Part shown: in pieces, positions 34,894 through 43,821 of the stretch | How the letters are laid out: each line of letters opens with the position of its first letter | How positions within the stretch are numbered: the stretch's first letter is position 1 | DNA from: Chlamydiota bacterium | Lineage (GTDB): Bacteria; Chlamydiota; Chlamydiia; Chlamydiales; JACKPQ01 | Reading direction: 5' to 3' | DNA: 64,000 nt | Assembly (NCBI GenBank): GCA_021772435.1 | Contig: JAJFLZ010000037.1 | Location: 1 to 64,000 of the forward strand | Program-made: the position numbers and the translations under genes | Notes under the pieces: generated by a model | Seen by the model: the letters and a program-made list of their open reading frames with translations, nothing else | Databases searched by the model: none | What the model was told of the DNA's origin: nothing

Positions 34894-37594
34894 ACTCTAC
34901 ATCATCGATGCGGCTGCATATTTGTTTCGCTCTTATTTTGCCATTAGGCATATGACAAATGATAAGGGTGAATCGACAAATGCCTTGTTTGGTTTTATCC
35001 GCTCGGTCCAAAAAGTCATCAAAGATTTTGATCCCAAATACCTCGTTGCTATTTTTGATGGCCCCGATAACAAGAAATCACGCACAGATGTTTACGAAAA
35101 ATACAAAGCGCACCGCACCGGAATGCCAGAAGATCTTTTTCCGCAACTCGACCATGCCATTGATTATTGTAAGCGCGCCGGTATTCCGACTTTAGAGTTT
35201 CCAGGTGTGGAGGCTGATGATACGATCGGCGCTGTGGCTTTATGGGCTGCAAAAAAAGGCTCTAAAGCGTTTATGTGCTCAAATGATAAAGATCTAGCGC
35301 AGCTTGTCACAGATAAAATCGTCATGGTTAATACCTACAAAGACAACTTAATCATGGGGCGCAAAGGCGTTAAGGAACAGTACGGCGTTTATCCCGAACA
35401 AATCGCAGATTATCTAGCGCTTATGGGAGATGCTTCCGATAATATTCCCGGCGTTCCGGGCATTGGAAAGAAAACAGCCGCCGACCTTCTCACAAAATAT
35501 GGTAGCGTCGAAAAAATGCTAGCAAATCCTGATATCATCGAAAATGAAAAGCAACGCGCGCGTATTTTAGACAACGAAGAAACGCTTTTAATCTGTCAAA
35601 AACTTGCCAACCTCTACACTGACATGAAAATTCCCACAACATCTGACTTTTATCTCATAAAAGAGCCTGATCATACGCAAATGTCTGAGATGTATCGCGA
35701 AATGAGTTTTTTCACGCTTTTAAAAGAAATTGGCGGATCGAGAGAAGAGCCTGAAGAGCGCGAAGAGTCCAAATCTGAACCAATACCAACAGGTGTAGAA
35801 CGAGCGCCAAAAGGCAAGTATCACCTCATCGACACAGAGATAGAGCTTTCAGCCCTTGTAGGCAAATTATCCGAAAAAAATGAGCTGTGCATAGACTTAG
35901 AAACCACACATTGGAAGCCGATGGACGCTAAAATCGTCGGTATTGGCCTCGGATACAAGTCAGGTGAGGCTTGGTATGTTCCATTCAATGGCAATCTTGG
36001 CCCTGACCTAGCAAAAGAAATGCTGCGTCCCTTGCTTGAAAATAAGAAGATCGATTTTTTTGGTCACAACATCAAGTATGATCTCCATGTTTTGATGAAT
36101 GCTGGAATTGAAATTGAAGGAATTTCATTTGATACAATTTTAGCCTCCTATCTGCTTAACCCGCAAAGCAACCGCCACAGCCTCGACCACAATGTGTTGG
36201 AGCATTTTAATGTCGTGAAAACGCCTATCAAAGAGCTGCTTCCTACCAAGAAAAAAACAATGGACAACGTACCCATTGAAACGGTCAGTGATTATTGCTG
36301 CGAAGATGTCGACTACACTTGCAAACTCAAAGACATCTTTGAAAAAGAGCTCACAAAAAAAGGACTGGGTAAAATCTTTTATGATATCGAGTTGCCTCTC
36401 ATCTGGGTTCTACTCCGCATGGAGCACGCAGGTCTATTCATCGATTTAGACAAACTCAAAGATAGATCAAAATATCTTGCCAAAACCTTGACTGGTTTAA
36501 AAAATAAAATCTACAAACTTGCAGGCCAAGAATTTAACATCAATTCACCAAAGCAGCTATCCGATATTCTATTTAACAAATTAGAATTGCGGACTGTGGG
36601 TCGCAAAAAAGCAACCGGCTATTCAACAGGCTCTGCTGTATTAGAAAGCTTAAAAGGCGAGCATCCTATTATTGAAGAGATCTCCGACTATCGCATGATC
36701 GAAAAGCTGCGTTCCACCTATGTTGACTCCCTTCCCGATCAAATTTGTGAGAAAACACATCGTATCCATTGCAATTTTAATCAATCGGTTGCAGCAACCG
36801 GTCGCCTATCTTGCCAAGACCCCAACTTGCAAAACATCCCCATCCGCACACCCGAGGGCAAAAAAGTACGTGAGGCTTTTGTCCCGGAAAAACGAGGATG
36901 GCGCTTTTTATCCGCTGACTATTCGCAAGTGGAATTGCGCATTCTCGCTCATTTAACTGGAGATCCATCACTGATCGATGCATTTGAAAAAGGACACGAT
37001 ATTCACGCAGCTACAGCAAGTGCTATCTTCGGTATCCCGATTAGTAACGTCACTTCCGATGAGCGGCGAAAAGCAAAAGCTGTCAACTTCGGCATCCTCT
37101 ACGGCCAGCAAGCTTATGGGCTATCACAATCACTGGGCATGAATTTTGCAGAAGCCAAAGACTTTATCGCTGTTTACTTTGAAACCCATCCAAAAGTTAA
37201 AAAATTTATCGAAAAATGCAAACTAGATGCATATAAAACTGGTTTAGCCAAATCGATGACAGGTAGGATCAGACCTCTTCCTGAGATCAAAAGCAAAAAC
37301 CCTCATCTAAGAGCTGCATCCGAACGTTTTGCAGTGAATACTCCCATCCAAGGAACACAGTCTGATATCATCAAAATGGCGATGATTGAGATCGATAAAG
37401 AGCTGAAAAATAAACCAGAACTAGGTCAAATGGTCTTACAAATTCATGACGAATTATTATTTGAATCACCTGAAGATCAACTAAAAAACCTTGAAAACCT
37501 CGTCAGGCCTATCATGGAAAAAGTTTATCCGCTAATAGTGCCCCTTGAAGTAGACATCTCGATTGGCAAAAATTGGGGAGACTGCTATAATTGA
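34886..37594 (+). CDS. polA: DNA polymerase I
   Basis: Repair polymerase that removes RNA primers and fills gaps. From the ATG at 34886 (overlapping the sohB stop) the protein has 902 residues with three intact domains. The 5' nuclease (1-290) has IFDGPDNKKSRTD, GVEADDTIGA and GDASDNIPGVPGIGKKTA. The 3'-5' exonuclease (about 320-500) keeps its acidic residues: LCIDLETTHW, FFGHNIKYDLHVL and YCCEDVDYTC. The polymerase domain has motif A DYSQVELRILAHL, motif B RRKAKAVNFGILYGQQAYG and motif C QIHDELLFE. Proofreading is therefore probably active. Its stop overlaps coaE by 4 bp. Confidence 0.96.
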   Translation: MDKLYIIDAAAYLFRSYFAIRHMTNDKGESTNALFGFIRSVQKVIKDFDPKYLVAIFDGPDNKKSRTDVYEKYKAHRTGMPEDLFPQLDHAIDYCKRAGIPTLEFPGVEADDTIGAVALWAAKKGSKAFMCSNDKDLAQLVTDKIVMVNTYKDNLIMGRKGVKEQYGVYPEQIADYLALMGDASDNIPGVPGIGKKTAADLLTKYGSVEKMLANPDIIENEKQRARILDNEETLLICQKLANLYTDMKIPTTSDFYLIKEPDHTQMSEMYREMSFFTLLKEIGGSREEPEEREESKSEPIPTGVERAPKGKYHLIDTEIELSALVGKLSEKNELCIDLETTHWKPMDAKIVGIGLGYKSGEAWYVPFNGNLGPDLAKEMLRPLLENKKIDFFGHNIKYDLHVLMNAGIEIEGISFDTILASYLLNPQSNRHSLDHNVLEHFNVVKTPIKELLPTKKKTMDNVPIETVSDYCCEDVDYTCKLKDIFEKELTKKGLGKIFYDIELPLIWVLLRMEHAGLFIDLDKLKDRSKYLAKTLTGLKNKIYKLAGQEFNINSPKQLSDILFNKLELRTVGRKKATGYSTGSAVLESLKGEHPIIEEISDYRMIEKLRSTYVDSLPDQICEKTHRIHCNFNQSVAATGRLSCQDPNLQNIPIRTPEGKKVREAFVPEKRGWRFLSADYSQVELRILAHLTGDPSLIDAFEKGHDIHAATASAIFGIPISNVTSDERRKAKAVNFGILYGQQAYGLSQSLGMNFAEAKDFIAVYFETHPKVKKFIEKCKLDAYKTGLAKSMTGRIRPLPEIKSKNPHLRAASERFAVNTPIQGTQSDIIKMAMIEIDKELKNKPELGQMVLQIHDELLFESPEDQLKNLENLVRPIMEKVYPLIVPLEVDISIGKNWGDCYN

Positions 37595-38139
37595 GGAAAA
37601 TAGCCATAACTGGAACGCTAGGAGCAGGAAAAAGCACAGTTTGCCAAATCCTTGCAGATAGCGGAGCTTTTATTATCGATGCAGATAAGATCGCTCACCA
37701 GCTTATCCTTGACGATTGCCGTCAAGACATCATTCAGCTACTCGGTCCAGAAATCATAACGGATGGAGAAATCGACCGTCAAAAAGTAGCAGATATCGTT
37801 TTTAACAACGGAAAGAAACTAACATCATTAGAAGAGATTCTTCACCCACACATATTAAAAAAGATCAAAGATACAATTGAAAACATCCAAACAGCTAACA
37901 CACACTCTCTCTTTGTTGCAGAAATTCCTCTGCTTTTTGAATGCAACTGGCAAAAATTATTCGATCTCACTATCTGCGTCACAAGACAACAAAAGCCTGA
38001 TAAGCCTGAATGGAAAAAGCGAATGAATTACCAAATGATTGAAGAAGAAAAAGCTAAAAATGCCGATATCATTCTTACTAATGACGGCACATATAATGAT
38101 TTAAAAAGTCAAATCCAAAACCTAAAATTAGGAGCATAA
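37591..38139 (+). CDS. coaE: Dephospho-CoA kinase
   Basis: Last step of coenzyme A synthesis: phosphorylates dephospho-CoA on the ribose 3'-OH. The 182-residue protein has P-loop GTLGAGKSTVCQ at residues 8-19, the IIDADKIAHQ segment that binds CoA, the LHPHI lid motif and FVAEIPLLFEC. Start is TTG, overlapping polA by four bases (TTGA). Length is slightly short but all motifs are present. It sits between polA and rho, as in Chlamydia. Confidence 0.92.
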   Translation: MRKIAITGTLGAGKSTVCQILADSGAFIIDADKIAHQLILDDCRQDIIQLLGPEIITDGEIDRQKVADIVFNNGKKLTSLEEILHPHILKKIKDTIENIQTANTHSLFVAEIPLLFECNWQKLFDLTICVTRQQKPDKPEWKKRMNYQMIEEEKAKNADIILTNDGTYNDLKSQIQNLKLGA

Positions 38140-38145
38140 ACCCCA

Positions 38146-39576
38146 ATGGCTGACGAGAAAAAGAGCAAAAACCAAGGCAGTAAAATCCTCCCTCCCCCTA
38201 TACCCGTGCCAGCTCCAATTAAACAAGAAAAACCAATGCCAAAACCCCCTGCGCCTATGCCAGCTCCAGCTAAACAAGAAAAACAAAATCAGCAACCCCA
38301 AGAGCCTACCGGCCCTGTAAATACGACAAAAATTTCTGCTCTGCAGCAGATGAACATCGATGAGCTCAGTCATTTTGCGAAAGACTTAGGACTCACGAAT
38401 TTGGCCTCACTGACTAAATCACAAATGGTTTTCGAAATCGTTAAAACGCTATCTGGAAGGCCAAACGAAGTCCTAGCAGGTGAAGGTGTCCTAGAAATTC
38501 TTCCCGACAACTTTGGATTCTTACGTTCTCCTAACTACAACTATTTGCCTTCTGCTGAAGATATCTATGTCTCTCCTGCTCAAATCCGCAGATTTGATCT
38601 CAAAACTGGTGACACAGTCTACGGCCCGCTAAGACAACCAAAAGAGAAAGAAAAATACTTTGCTCTGCAAAAAGTCGACTTGATCAATGGTGGATCACCT
38701 GAGAAAGCCAAAGAACGCATCCACTTTTCCAACCTAACACCTCTCTATCCTGATAAACGCATTATCATGGAAACAAATAAAGAGAAGCTGACAACGCGCG
38801 TTATCGACATAGCAGCTCCAATTGGAAAAGGACAACGAGGACTGATTGTGGCACCACCAAAATCAGGTAAAACCGTTCTTTTGCAGGATATTGCCAATGC
38901 TATTGCGATCAATCATCCTGAGATTACTCTCATTGTATTGCCTATCGGAGAGCGTCCTGAAGAGGTGACTGACATGCAACGGAACGTTAAAGGCGAAGTC
39001 GTTGCATCCACATTTGACGAACCGCCAGAGCGGCACGTTCAAGTTGCGGAAATGGCGCTAGAAAAAGCTAAACGCTTAGTTGAGTACGGCCATGATGTTG
39101 TCATCTTGATGGACTCCATTACAAGACTTGCAAGAGCTTACAACACCATACAACCACACTCTGGCAAAATCCTATCCGGTGGTGTAGATGCAAACTCCTT
39201 GCACAAACCCAAACGCTTTTTTGGAGCAGCACGTAACGTTGAGCAAGGCGGATCACTTACGATCATAGCAACTGCCCTAATCGAAACTGGCTCCCGCATG
39301 GATGAAGTCATTTTTGAAGAGTTTAAAGGCACGGGTAACAACGAACTCGTCCTAGACCGTAGACTGGCTGAAAGACGTACATTCCCAGCCATTGACATCA
39401 ACAAAAGCGGCACGCGAAAAGAAGAGCTTCTGTTCCATCCCGACGAGTTGGATAAAGTTTATATTCTTAGACGCGGCTTAGCTGACCTATCGCCCGTCGA
39501 TGGCATGAAACTTTTGCTGTCAAAACTGAAAAAAACCAATAGCAATACAGAATTCCTTCTATCCATAAAGGAGTAA
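38146..39576 (+). CDS. rho: Transcription termination factor Rho
   Basis: Hexameric RNA helicase that ends transcription at unstructured C-rich RNA. The 476 residues have an N-terminal Rho_N helix bundle (about 67-105), the cold-shock-type RNA-binding domain ([20 protein letters not shown], near 116-135), Walker [12 protein letters not shown], Walker [17 protein letters not shown], and the Q/R-loop regions [21 protein letters not shown] 55-residue N-terminal extension is rich in Pro, Lys and Gln and contains two copies of a P-x-PAP-x-KQEK unit, so it is disordered and repeat-derived. AGGAG in the coaE end serves as ribosome site. Gene ends 3 bp before the next. Confidence 0.95.
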   Translation: MADEKKSKNQGSKILPPPIPVPAPIKQEKPMPKPPAPMPAPAKQEKQNQQPQEPTGPVNTTKISALQQMNIDELSHFAKDLGLTNLASLTKSQMVFEIVKTLSGRPNEVLAGEGVLEILPDNFGFLRSPNYNYLPSAEDIYVSPAQIRRFDLKTGDTVYGPLRQPKEKEKYFALQKVDLINGGSPEKAKERIHFSNLTPLYPDKRIIMETNKEKLTTRVIDIAAPIGKGQRGLIVAPPKSGKTVLLQDIANAIAINHPEITLIVLPIGERPEEVTDMQRNVKGEVVASTFDEPPERHVQVAEMALEKAKRLVEYGHDVVILMDSITRLARAYNTIQPHSGKILSGGVDANSLHKPKRFFGAARNVEQGGSLTIIATALIETGSRMDEVIFEEFKGTGNNELVLDRRLAERRTFPAIDINKSGTRKEELLFHPDELDKVYILRRGLADLSPVDGMKLLLSKLKKTNSNTEFLLSIKE

Positions 39577-39578
39577 TT

Positions 39579-40895
39579 TTGAAAAAAAAATGTCTCATCA
39601 TTACGTCATCGGGCGGTGGAGGGCATCTTCAAGCAGCAAAAGCCAAGGCGCATGAGCTTAAAGAGCAAGATCCAAGTCTTGAAATCATTCAACGCGATAT
39701 TTTACTCGACTGGCTAGGCAAAAGACTTGGCGGCTTTTTGGCAGGTTGCTGGAATTTTGCTCAAAAGCGCGGCGATGTGGCTTTTCAAAAAGTGATGATT
39801 CGTAACATGCACCTTGTGGGATTATTCACATGGATGCCTACCTTTTTCTGTGCTTTTTTTCTTATCTATTTCCAAGATATTGATCTAGTTATTGACACCC
39901 AACCCAATGGAACATCTGCGATTTTAACTGCATTTGTACTTGCAGAAAAACTAAAAAACCGCGCACGGCGCTACGAAAAAGTCTTAGTCGATTTGCCAAC
40001 AGACAAAGCCGGCCACTACTTTCAACCTATCAAAAAAATGAAAGCCGCCAAGCGCAAATCCATTTACCTCATCACAACTAAACCCTTATTGTCAGATGGC
40101 CAAACAGAACAAGATTTCTGGGATGAGCATACCGGTTTGCCTATTGAAAACATCCTCTACAGCGAATTTCCTCTACGTCCTAAATTTAAAGATATTGACC
40201 CTCTTCCCAAACACAAAAGCTGTACTATTGCACCTAGAATTTCTTCCGATAGCGAATGGCAGCTCATTCAATCCGTTTTAGATAAAGGCCATCTTGATTA
40301 TGACTACTGCAAACCTTATCTCGATATCACTATTCCTCCAAATGCGTACGTTTCAACTTTGATGCTAGGGTCTCAGCCTGCAAAAAAAGCCACACTTAGC
40401 TACGTGCAATCCTTTATGGAACTTAAAAAAGAGAACGCGCCAATACGAGATGATTTACTCTTTGTTTTTTGCAGATCGCACCGAACCAAAAAAAGCCTGC
40501 TCAATTTAGTGTGTAATCAAATTTTACAAGCAGATTGCTTTTCAAACTCTCTGACAATTATTCCACTGACTTTTCAAGATGACTCCGTCATTGCGCCTTT
40601 ATTTGCTCGTAGTGATGCCACACTGACGCGCTCTGGGGGAATTACATCTATGGAGCTGCTTTCGATTATGGGAGGCCGTATTTGGATCCATTCCGAATCA
40701 AAAAAATCAGACCAACTTCTCCATGGCATTCCATTTTGGGAAAAGGGAAACGCAAAATACCTAGAGGCACATAAAGGTGCTCACATTGTCACCCCCTCAA
40801 TCTTCAAAAACAAAGCCAAAAGCTATTTTGAAAACAGCACAGTATTTAAAAATGCAGACCAATCGCCTGCTTGTGCTAGTTCTAACAACGTGTGA
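39579..40895 (+). CDS. Glycosyltransferase-like protein (MurG/MGDG-synthase type N-terminus)
   Basis: The 438-residue protein begins with LIITSSGGGGHLQAAKAKA, the glycine-rich loop plus His of GT-B enzymes such as MurG and monogalactosyldiacylglycerol synthase. A hydrophobic stretch (near 85-105, LFTWMPTFFCAFFLIYF) may attach it to the membrane. A C-terminal region with PLFARSDATLTRSGGITSMELLS resembles the donor-sugar site (SGG...E) of these enzymes. The middle is divergent. It may glycosylate a lipid, but the acceptor and sugar cannot be inferred. It starts 3 bp after rho and may be co-transcribed. Its last 73 bp overlap the opposite-strand gene. Confidence 0.62.
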   Translation: MKKKCLIITSSGGGGHLQAAKAKAHELKEQDPSLEIIQRDILLDWLGKRLGGFLAGCWNFAQKRGDVAFQKVMIRNMHLVGLFTWMPTFFCAFFLIYFQDIDLVIDTQPNGTSAILTAFVLAEKLKNRARRYEKVLVDLPTDKAGHYFQPIKKMKAAKRKSIYLITTKPLLSDGQTEQDFWDEHTGLPIENILYSEFPLRPKFKDIDPLPKHKSCTIAPRISSDSEWQLIQSVLDKGHLDYDYCKPYLDITIPPNAYVSTLMLGSQPAKKATLSYVQSFMELKKENAPIRDDLLFVFCRSHRTKKSLLNLVCNQILQADCFSNSLTIIPLTFQDDSVIAPLFARSDATLTRSGGITSMELLSIMGGRIWIHSESKKSDQLLHGIPFWEKGNAKYLEAHKGAHIVTPSIFKNKAKSYFENSTVFKNADQSPACASSNNV

Positions 40896-41371
40896 TCATC
40901 AGCACCAATATCGTTACTTAAACTGGTAAGATATGGGCGTACTTCGCCTGCTGAATCGGCATGTGCTAAGCCCTTAGTAAATCCTTGCTGAAACGGCTTC
41001 CAAATTTTGGATCGCCTGCGAATTTTTTGAGCAAAAACTTGCAGTTCAGGAGTCATCCTGACAAAGGCCAAATACCGTAAAATCGGAATATCCTTTGTTG
41101 CAGCCCCCCGCTCTTCAATCTTACCGCGGTTAAATCCAAGAGAAATCAAGGACCAATTTGCTAAAGGCTCTAAAAGCTCGTAGATGTTTTTCTTATCTAC
41201 ATCCGATAAGGGTAAATCCAAATAAGACACTTCTTTAGCTGGAGAACTAGACTCTGTTTGTTTTGCAATATACGTGAATTCTTCCTCGAGGCTCTCTTCA
41301 AGATTCAACAGCAGGAAAGTGGCAGCTACGACCAAAATACCAATCCCCCATAAATACGTTTTACGTTTCAT
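40823..41371 (-). CDS. Membrane-anchored hypothetical protein, paralogue A
   Basis: Unrecognised family. From ATG 41371 the 182-residue protein has an N-terminal membrane helix (YLWGIGILVVAATFLLLNL) followed by an acidic linker; the bulk is probably periplasmic. The C-terminal part (IWKPFQQGFTKGL, VRPYLTSLSNDIGA, GDWSAFLNTVLFSK) matches the neighbouring gene: W-x2-F-x2-G, then PYL with six or so residues to G, then DW-x2-FLN-x2-L. The two are therefore diverged duplicates. The 3' end overlaps the glycosyltransferase-like gene by 73 bp. Confidence 0.6.
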   Translation of the reverse strand: MKRKTYLWGIGILVVAATFLLLNLEESLEEEFTYIAKQTESSSPAKEVSYLDLPLSDVDKKNIYELLEPLANWSLISLGFNRGKIEERGAATKDIPILRYLAFVRMTPELQVFAQKIRRRSKIWKPFQQGFTKGLAHADSAGEVRPYLTSLSNDIGADDHTLLELAQAGDWSAFLNTVLFSK

Positions 41372-41428
41372 AAATTGCCACAATAATTTGAGTTTTTATT
41401 GCAAAGGAATATAAATACAGAATTAAAA

Positions 41429-42016
41429 TCACAATAGCGCATTTAAAAACCCATCCCAATCTTCACGCTGAATGTAATGAGCAAGCAGCTGTTTTTCAAC
41501 ACCAACTGCTTTTGCAAAACCTGCCAAATAAGGATAGAGCTGGCCACGATCAAATTCTTTTTTTAGGTTAGGAAATAAGCCACCCTTAAACTGTGACCAC
41601 TTAATGGTGCTTTTCTTGACCATATGCATATAGTGTTTGCGTTGAGGGTCCGAAAAAATAAAACCTAAAAATCTCAATGGATGTACATGGCGTACACTAT
41701 CACCGCACCGCTCCATTTCAGACTTTTTCTTGAGGAGAGTGAACCAACCGCTTTTTGCCATTGACTTGATAATAAAATGAATATTCTGACCATCTTCTTG
41801 CGTTAAAGTCAGTGTGTAAAAATCTTCAGATCCAAGATCATTGCCTTTCATCAGATAAAAATTTGCATGTCCAATGCACGGAGACAGCTTCAGCGCTGTA
41901 CTTCTCACAGTCATTTCTTCTTTCGAATAATCCCAACAGAAGGCTTTGATCTCAGTAAACTCAGATGAGGCAAAAACTCGAAAACCAAAAAATACACAAA
42001 ATAACCAAAGCTTCAT
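41429..42016 (-). CDS. Exported hypothetical protein, paralogue B
   Basis: Unrecognised 195-residue protein with a cleavable-looking signal peptide (MKLWLFCVFFGFRVFASSEF). The mature region is basic, with a C-terminal part (KWSQFKGGLFPNL, LYPYLAGFAKAVGV, EDWDGFLNALL) that matches paralogue A downstream. A good AGGGA site lies before the ATG. B is first and A follows after 57 bp on the same strand, consistent with a tandem duplication. The function is unknown; export suggests an envelope or host-facing role. Confidence 0.62.
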   Translation of the reverse strand: MKLWLFCVFFGFRVFASSEFTEIKAFCWDYSKEEMTVRSTALKLSPCIGHANFYLMKGNDLGSEDFYTLTLTQEDGQNIHFIIKSMAKSGWFTLLKKKSEMERCGDSVRHVHPLRFLGFIFSDPQRKHYMHMVKKSTIKWSQFKGGLFPNLKKEFDRGQLYPYLAGFAKAVGVEKQLLAHYIQREDWDGFLNALL

Positions 42017-42131
42017 GACATCCCTCGAATCTATCTTATAATCGCAACATTACCGCAAAATACCTAACAATAGTCAAGTGATTTTCTTTCATACCCAAAA
42101 TATTTTATAAAGACTACTTGAAATTAATCAA

Positions 42132-42155
42132 TATAACTATTAATTGATAGTTATA
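42132..42155. promoter_or_regulatory. Inverted repeat upstream of the holin-like gene
   Basis: TATAACTAT-TAATTG-ATAGTTATA, 9-bp perfect arms, ends 27 bp before the holin-like ATG in the divergent gap 42017-42182. Position suits an operator; no further support. Confidence 0.35.
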
Positions 42156-42182
42156 AAGAGTAATCAAAACAAAGGGTTATTG

Positions 42183-42500
42183 ATGAAAAAATTGAATGTA
42201 TGGAGCTTCGGCCTTGCAATTGGTATTGTATGTGGCGCAGCTGCAATTTTAACGGGCTGGTTTGCCGCATTAGGTTGGGGCGATCTATATGTCCGCGTGA
42301 TGTCGTCGGTTTATGTCGGTTTCGAACCAGGATTTTGGGGCGGAATTGTCGGCGGTATTTGGTCATTTTTCTGGGGAGGTCTTTGGGGTCTTTTAGTTGC
42401 TTATCTTTACAACGTGATGAGCGAAGAAAAAAAGAAGCCAGAGCCAAAGAAAAAAGCTGCTCCTAGAAAGAAAACAACAACAGCTAAGAAAAAACGCTAA
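42183..42500 (+). CDS. Small holin-like membrane protein with Lys-rich tail
   Basis: From ATG 42183 (AAAGGG upstream) the 105-residue protein has two to three membrane segments (NVWSFGLAIGIVCGAAAILTGW, GFWGGIVGGIWSFFWGGLWG). The glycine/tryptophan pattern resembles the small chromosomal proteins often annotated 'bacteriophage holin' and found widely outside phages. There are no phage genes around it. The C-terminus, after YLYNVMSEEKKK, is a 30-residue run of Lys, Ala, Pro and Thr, like the tails of histone H1-type proteins of Chlamydia (Hc1/Hc2). That tail would face the cytoplasm and could bind nucleic acid or acidic lipid. Confidence 0.7.
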   Translation: MKKLNVWSFGLAIGIVCGAAAILTGWFAALGWGDLYVRVMSSVYVGFEPGFWGGIVGGIWSFFWGGLWGLLVAYLYNVMSEEKKKPEPKKKAAPRKKTTTAKKKR

Positions 42501-42532
42501 GGTTCAATTGAGTACTCTCATATAATGGGTGT

Positions 42533-43780
42533 ATGACAAAAGAACATCTCGAAGCGGGCCAAACCGTCGTTAAAGCTTTAGTCAAGGCAGGATACACTGC
42601 CTACTTTAACGGTGGTTGGGTCCGCGATTTTTTACTTAAAATTCCCTCAGATGATATTGATATCGCCACTTCCGCCTCAACAGATGATATCCAATCTCTA
42701 TTTGATAAAACCATTCCTGTCGGGCTAGCCTTTGGCGTTGTTATCGTCGTGTTGCAAAGCCACCACTTTGAAGTTGCCACATTTCGCACAGACAGAACCT
42801 ACATCGACGGCAGAAGGCCAATTGGCATTGATCCAGCCTCACCTGAAGAGGATGCAAAGAGGCGCGATTTCACCATCAACGGCATGTACTACGATCCACT
42901 GAAAGATGAGCTCCATGACTATGTCGGTGGAAAAGTTGATCTTGAAAAAGGCATCGTGAGAGCCATCGGTAATCCCGATGAGCGTTTTGCAGAAGATCGC
43001 CTGCGCATGATGCGCGCTGTGCGCTACGCTGCAAGGTTTCACTTTATTATCGAAGAGGAAACCCTAAAAGCCATAGCCCTGCATGCCTCTGAGATCCTAA
43101 ACGCAGTCGCTATCGAACGCATCTGGCAAGAATTTGAAAAAATGGCCAGATACCCACACTTCGATAAAGCCATCATCAGCATGCATCGCCTAGGACTCTT
43201 ACAAACCATTTTCCCCATTCTCACAAACGTATCCCTAGAAGAAGTGGAAAAACGCGTCAGTCATCTACCCAAATTTTCAACGATGAGTCCCACCATTGCA
43301 TCTTTACTAGAGCTATTTCCAAACTCCTCAATTGAGCAAAAACTAGCTCTTTGCGACCGGTTCAAAGTCTCCAACAAGGTCAAAGACTTCACTTTATTCC
43401 ATCATAAAATTGAAAAACTGAATGTAAAGCCAGGAAACATGGGCAAATATCTCGATGACTACGCTTGGGTCAAAATCCTATCGCATCCTGATTTTGACAC
43501 CTCGTTACATGTTTTAGCCTGTAGGCTCTCGCCAGACGATGAACAACTCCTCATGCAAGAAATCAATGAACGCAAATCCAAACTCCAAACAAACATCGAA
43601 CGCATGCGGAACGGTAAACCGATTCTGCAATCTTCTCATCTAATCTCCGCTGGTATTCAGCCCGGTCCGTCCATGGGTGAACTTCTCTCCCTCGGGGAAA
43701 AGCTATCCATCAACGATCATCTTGAAACACCAGACCAAATCCTAGAAAAGCTCAAAACAACCGACATCTGGCCTATGTAA
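42533..43780 (+). CDS. tRNA nucleotidyltransferase / poly(A) polymerase family protein
   Basis: Class II nucleotidyltransferase with 415 residues that adds CCA to tRNA 3' ends or A tails to RNA. The head domain has FNGGWVRDFLL, DDIDIATSAS with catalytic Asp pair, and AKRRDFTINGMYYDPL, then EDRLRMMRAVRYAARF and a helical C-terminal domain. The tRNA-Arg gene in this window lacks an encoded CCA, so a CCA-adding enzyme is needed; whether this protein or another copy does it is not decidable here. Its stop codon lies within a copy of the dispersed palindrome. Confidence 0.85.
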   Translation: MTKEHLEAGQTVVKALVKAGYTAYFNGGWVRDFLLKIPSDDIDIATSASTDDIQSLFDKTIPVGLAFGVVIVVLQSHHFEVATFRTDRTYIDGRRPIGIDPASPEEDAKRRDFTINGMYYDPLKDELHDYVGGKVDLEKGIVRAIGNPDERFAEDRLRMMRAVRYAARFHFIIEEETLKAIALHASEILNAVAIERIWQEFEKMARYPHFDKAIISMHRLGLLQTIFPILTNVSLEEVEKRVSHLPKFSTMSPTIASLLELFPNSSIEQKLALCDRFKVSNKVKDFTLFHHKIEKLNVKPGNMGKYLDDYAWVKILSHPDFDTSLHVLACRLSPDDEQLLMQEINERKSKLQTNIERMRNGKPILQSSHLISAGIQPGPSMGELLSLGEKLSINDHLETPDQILEKLKTTDIWPM

Positions 43781-43793
43781 AACGGCTTTACAT
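43775..43793 (-). repeat. Dispersed palindrome, copy 3 (over a stop codon)
   Basis: On the minus strand it reads ATGTAAAGCCGTTTTACAT, one base different (centre C for G) from the other three. It shares the flanking TAG with copy 2. It covers the TAA stop of the nucleotidyltransferase gene and lies in the 41-bp gap to convergent rsbU, where it could double as a weak terminator. Confidence 0.82.
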
Positions 43794-43821
43794 CTAGATT
43801 TTACCCTTAAATATAAACCCC

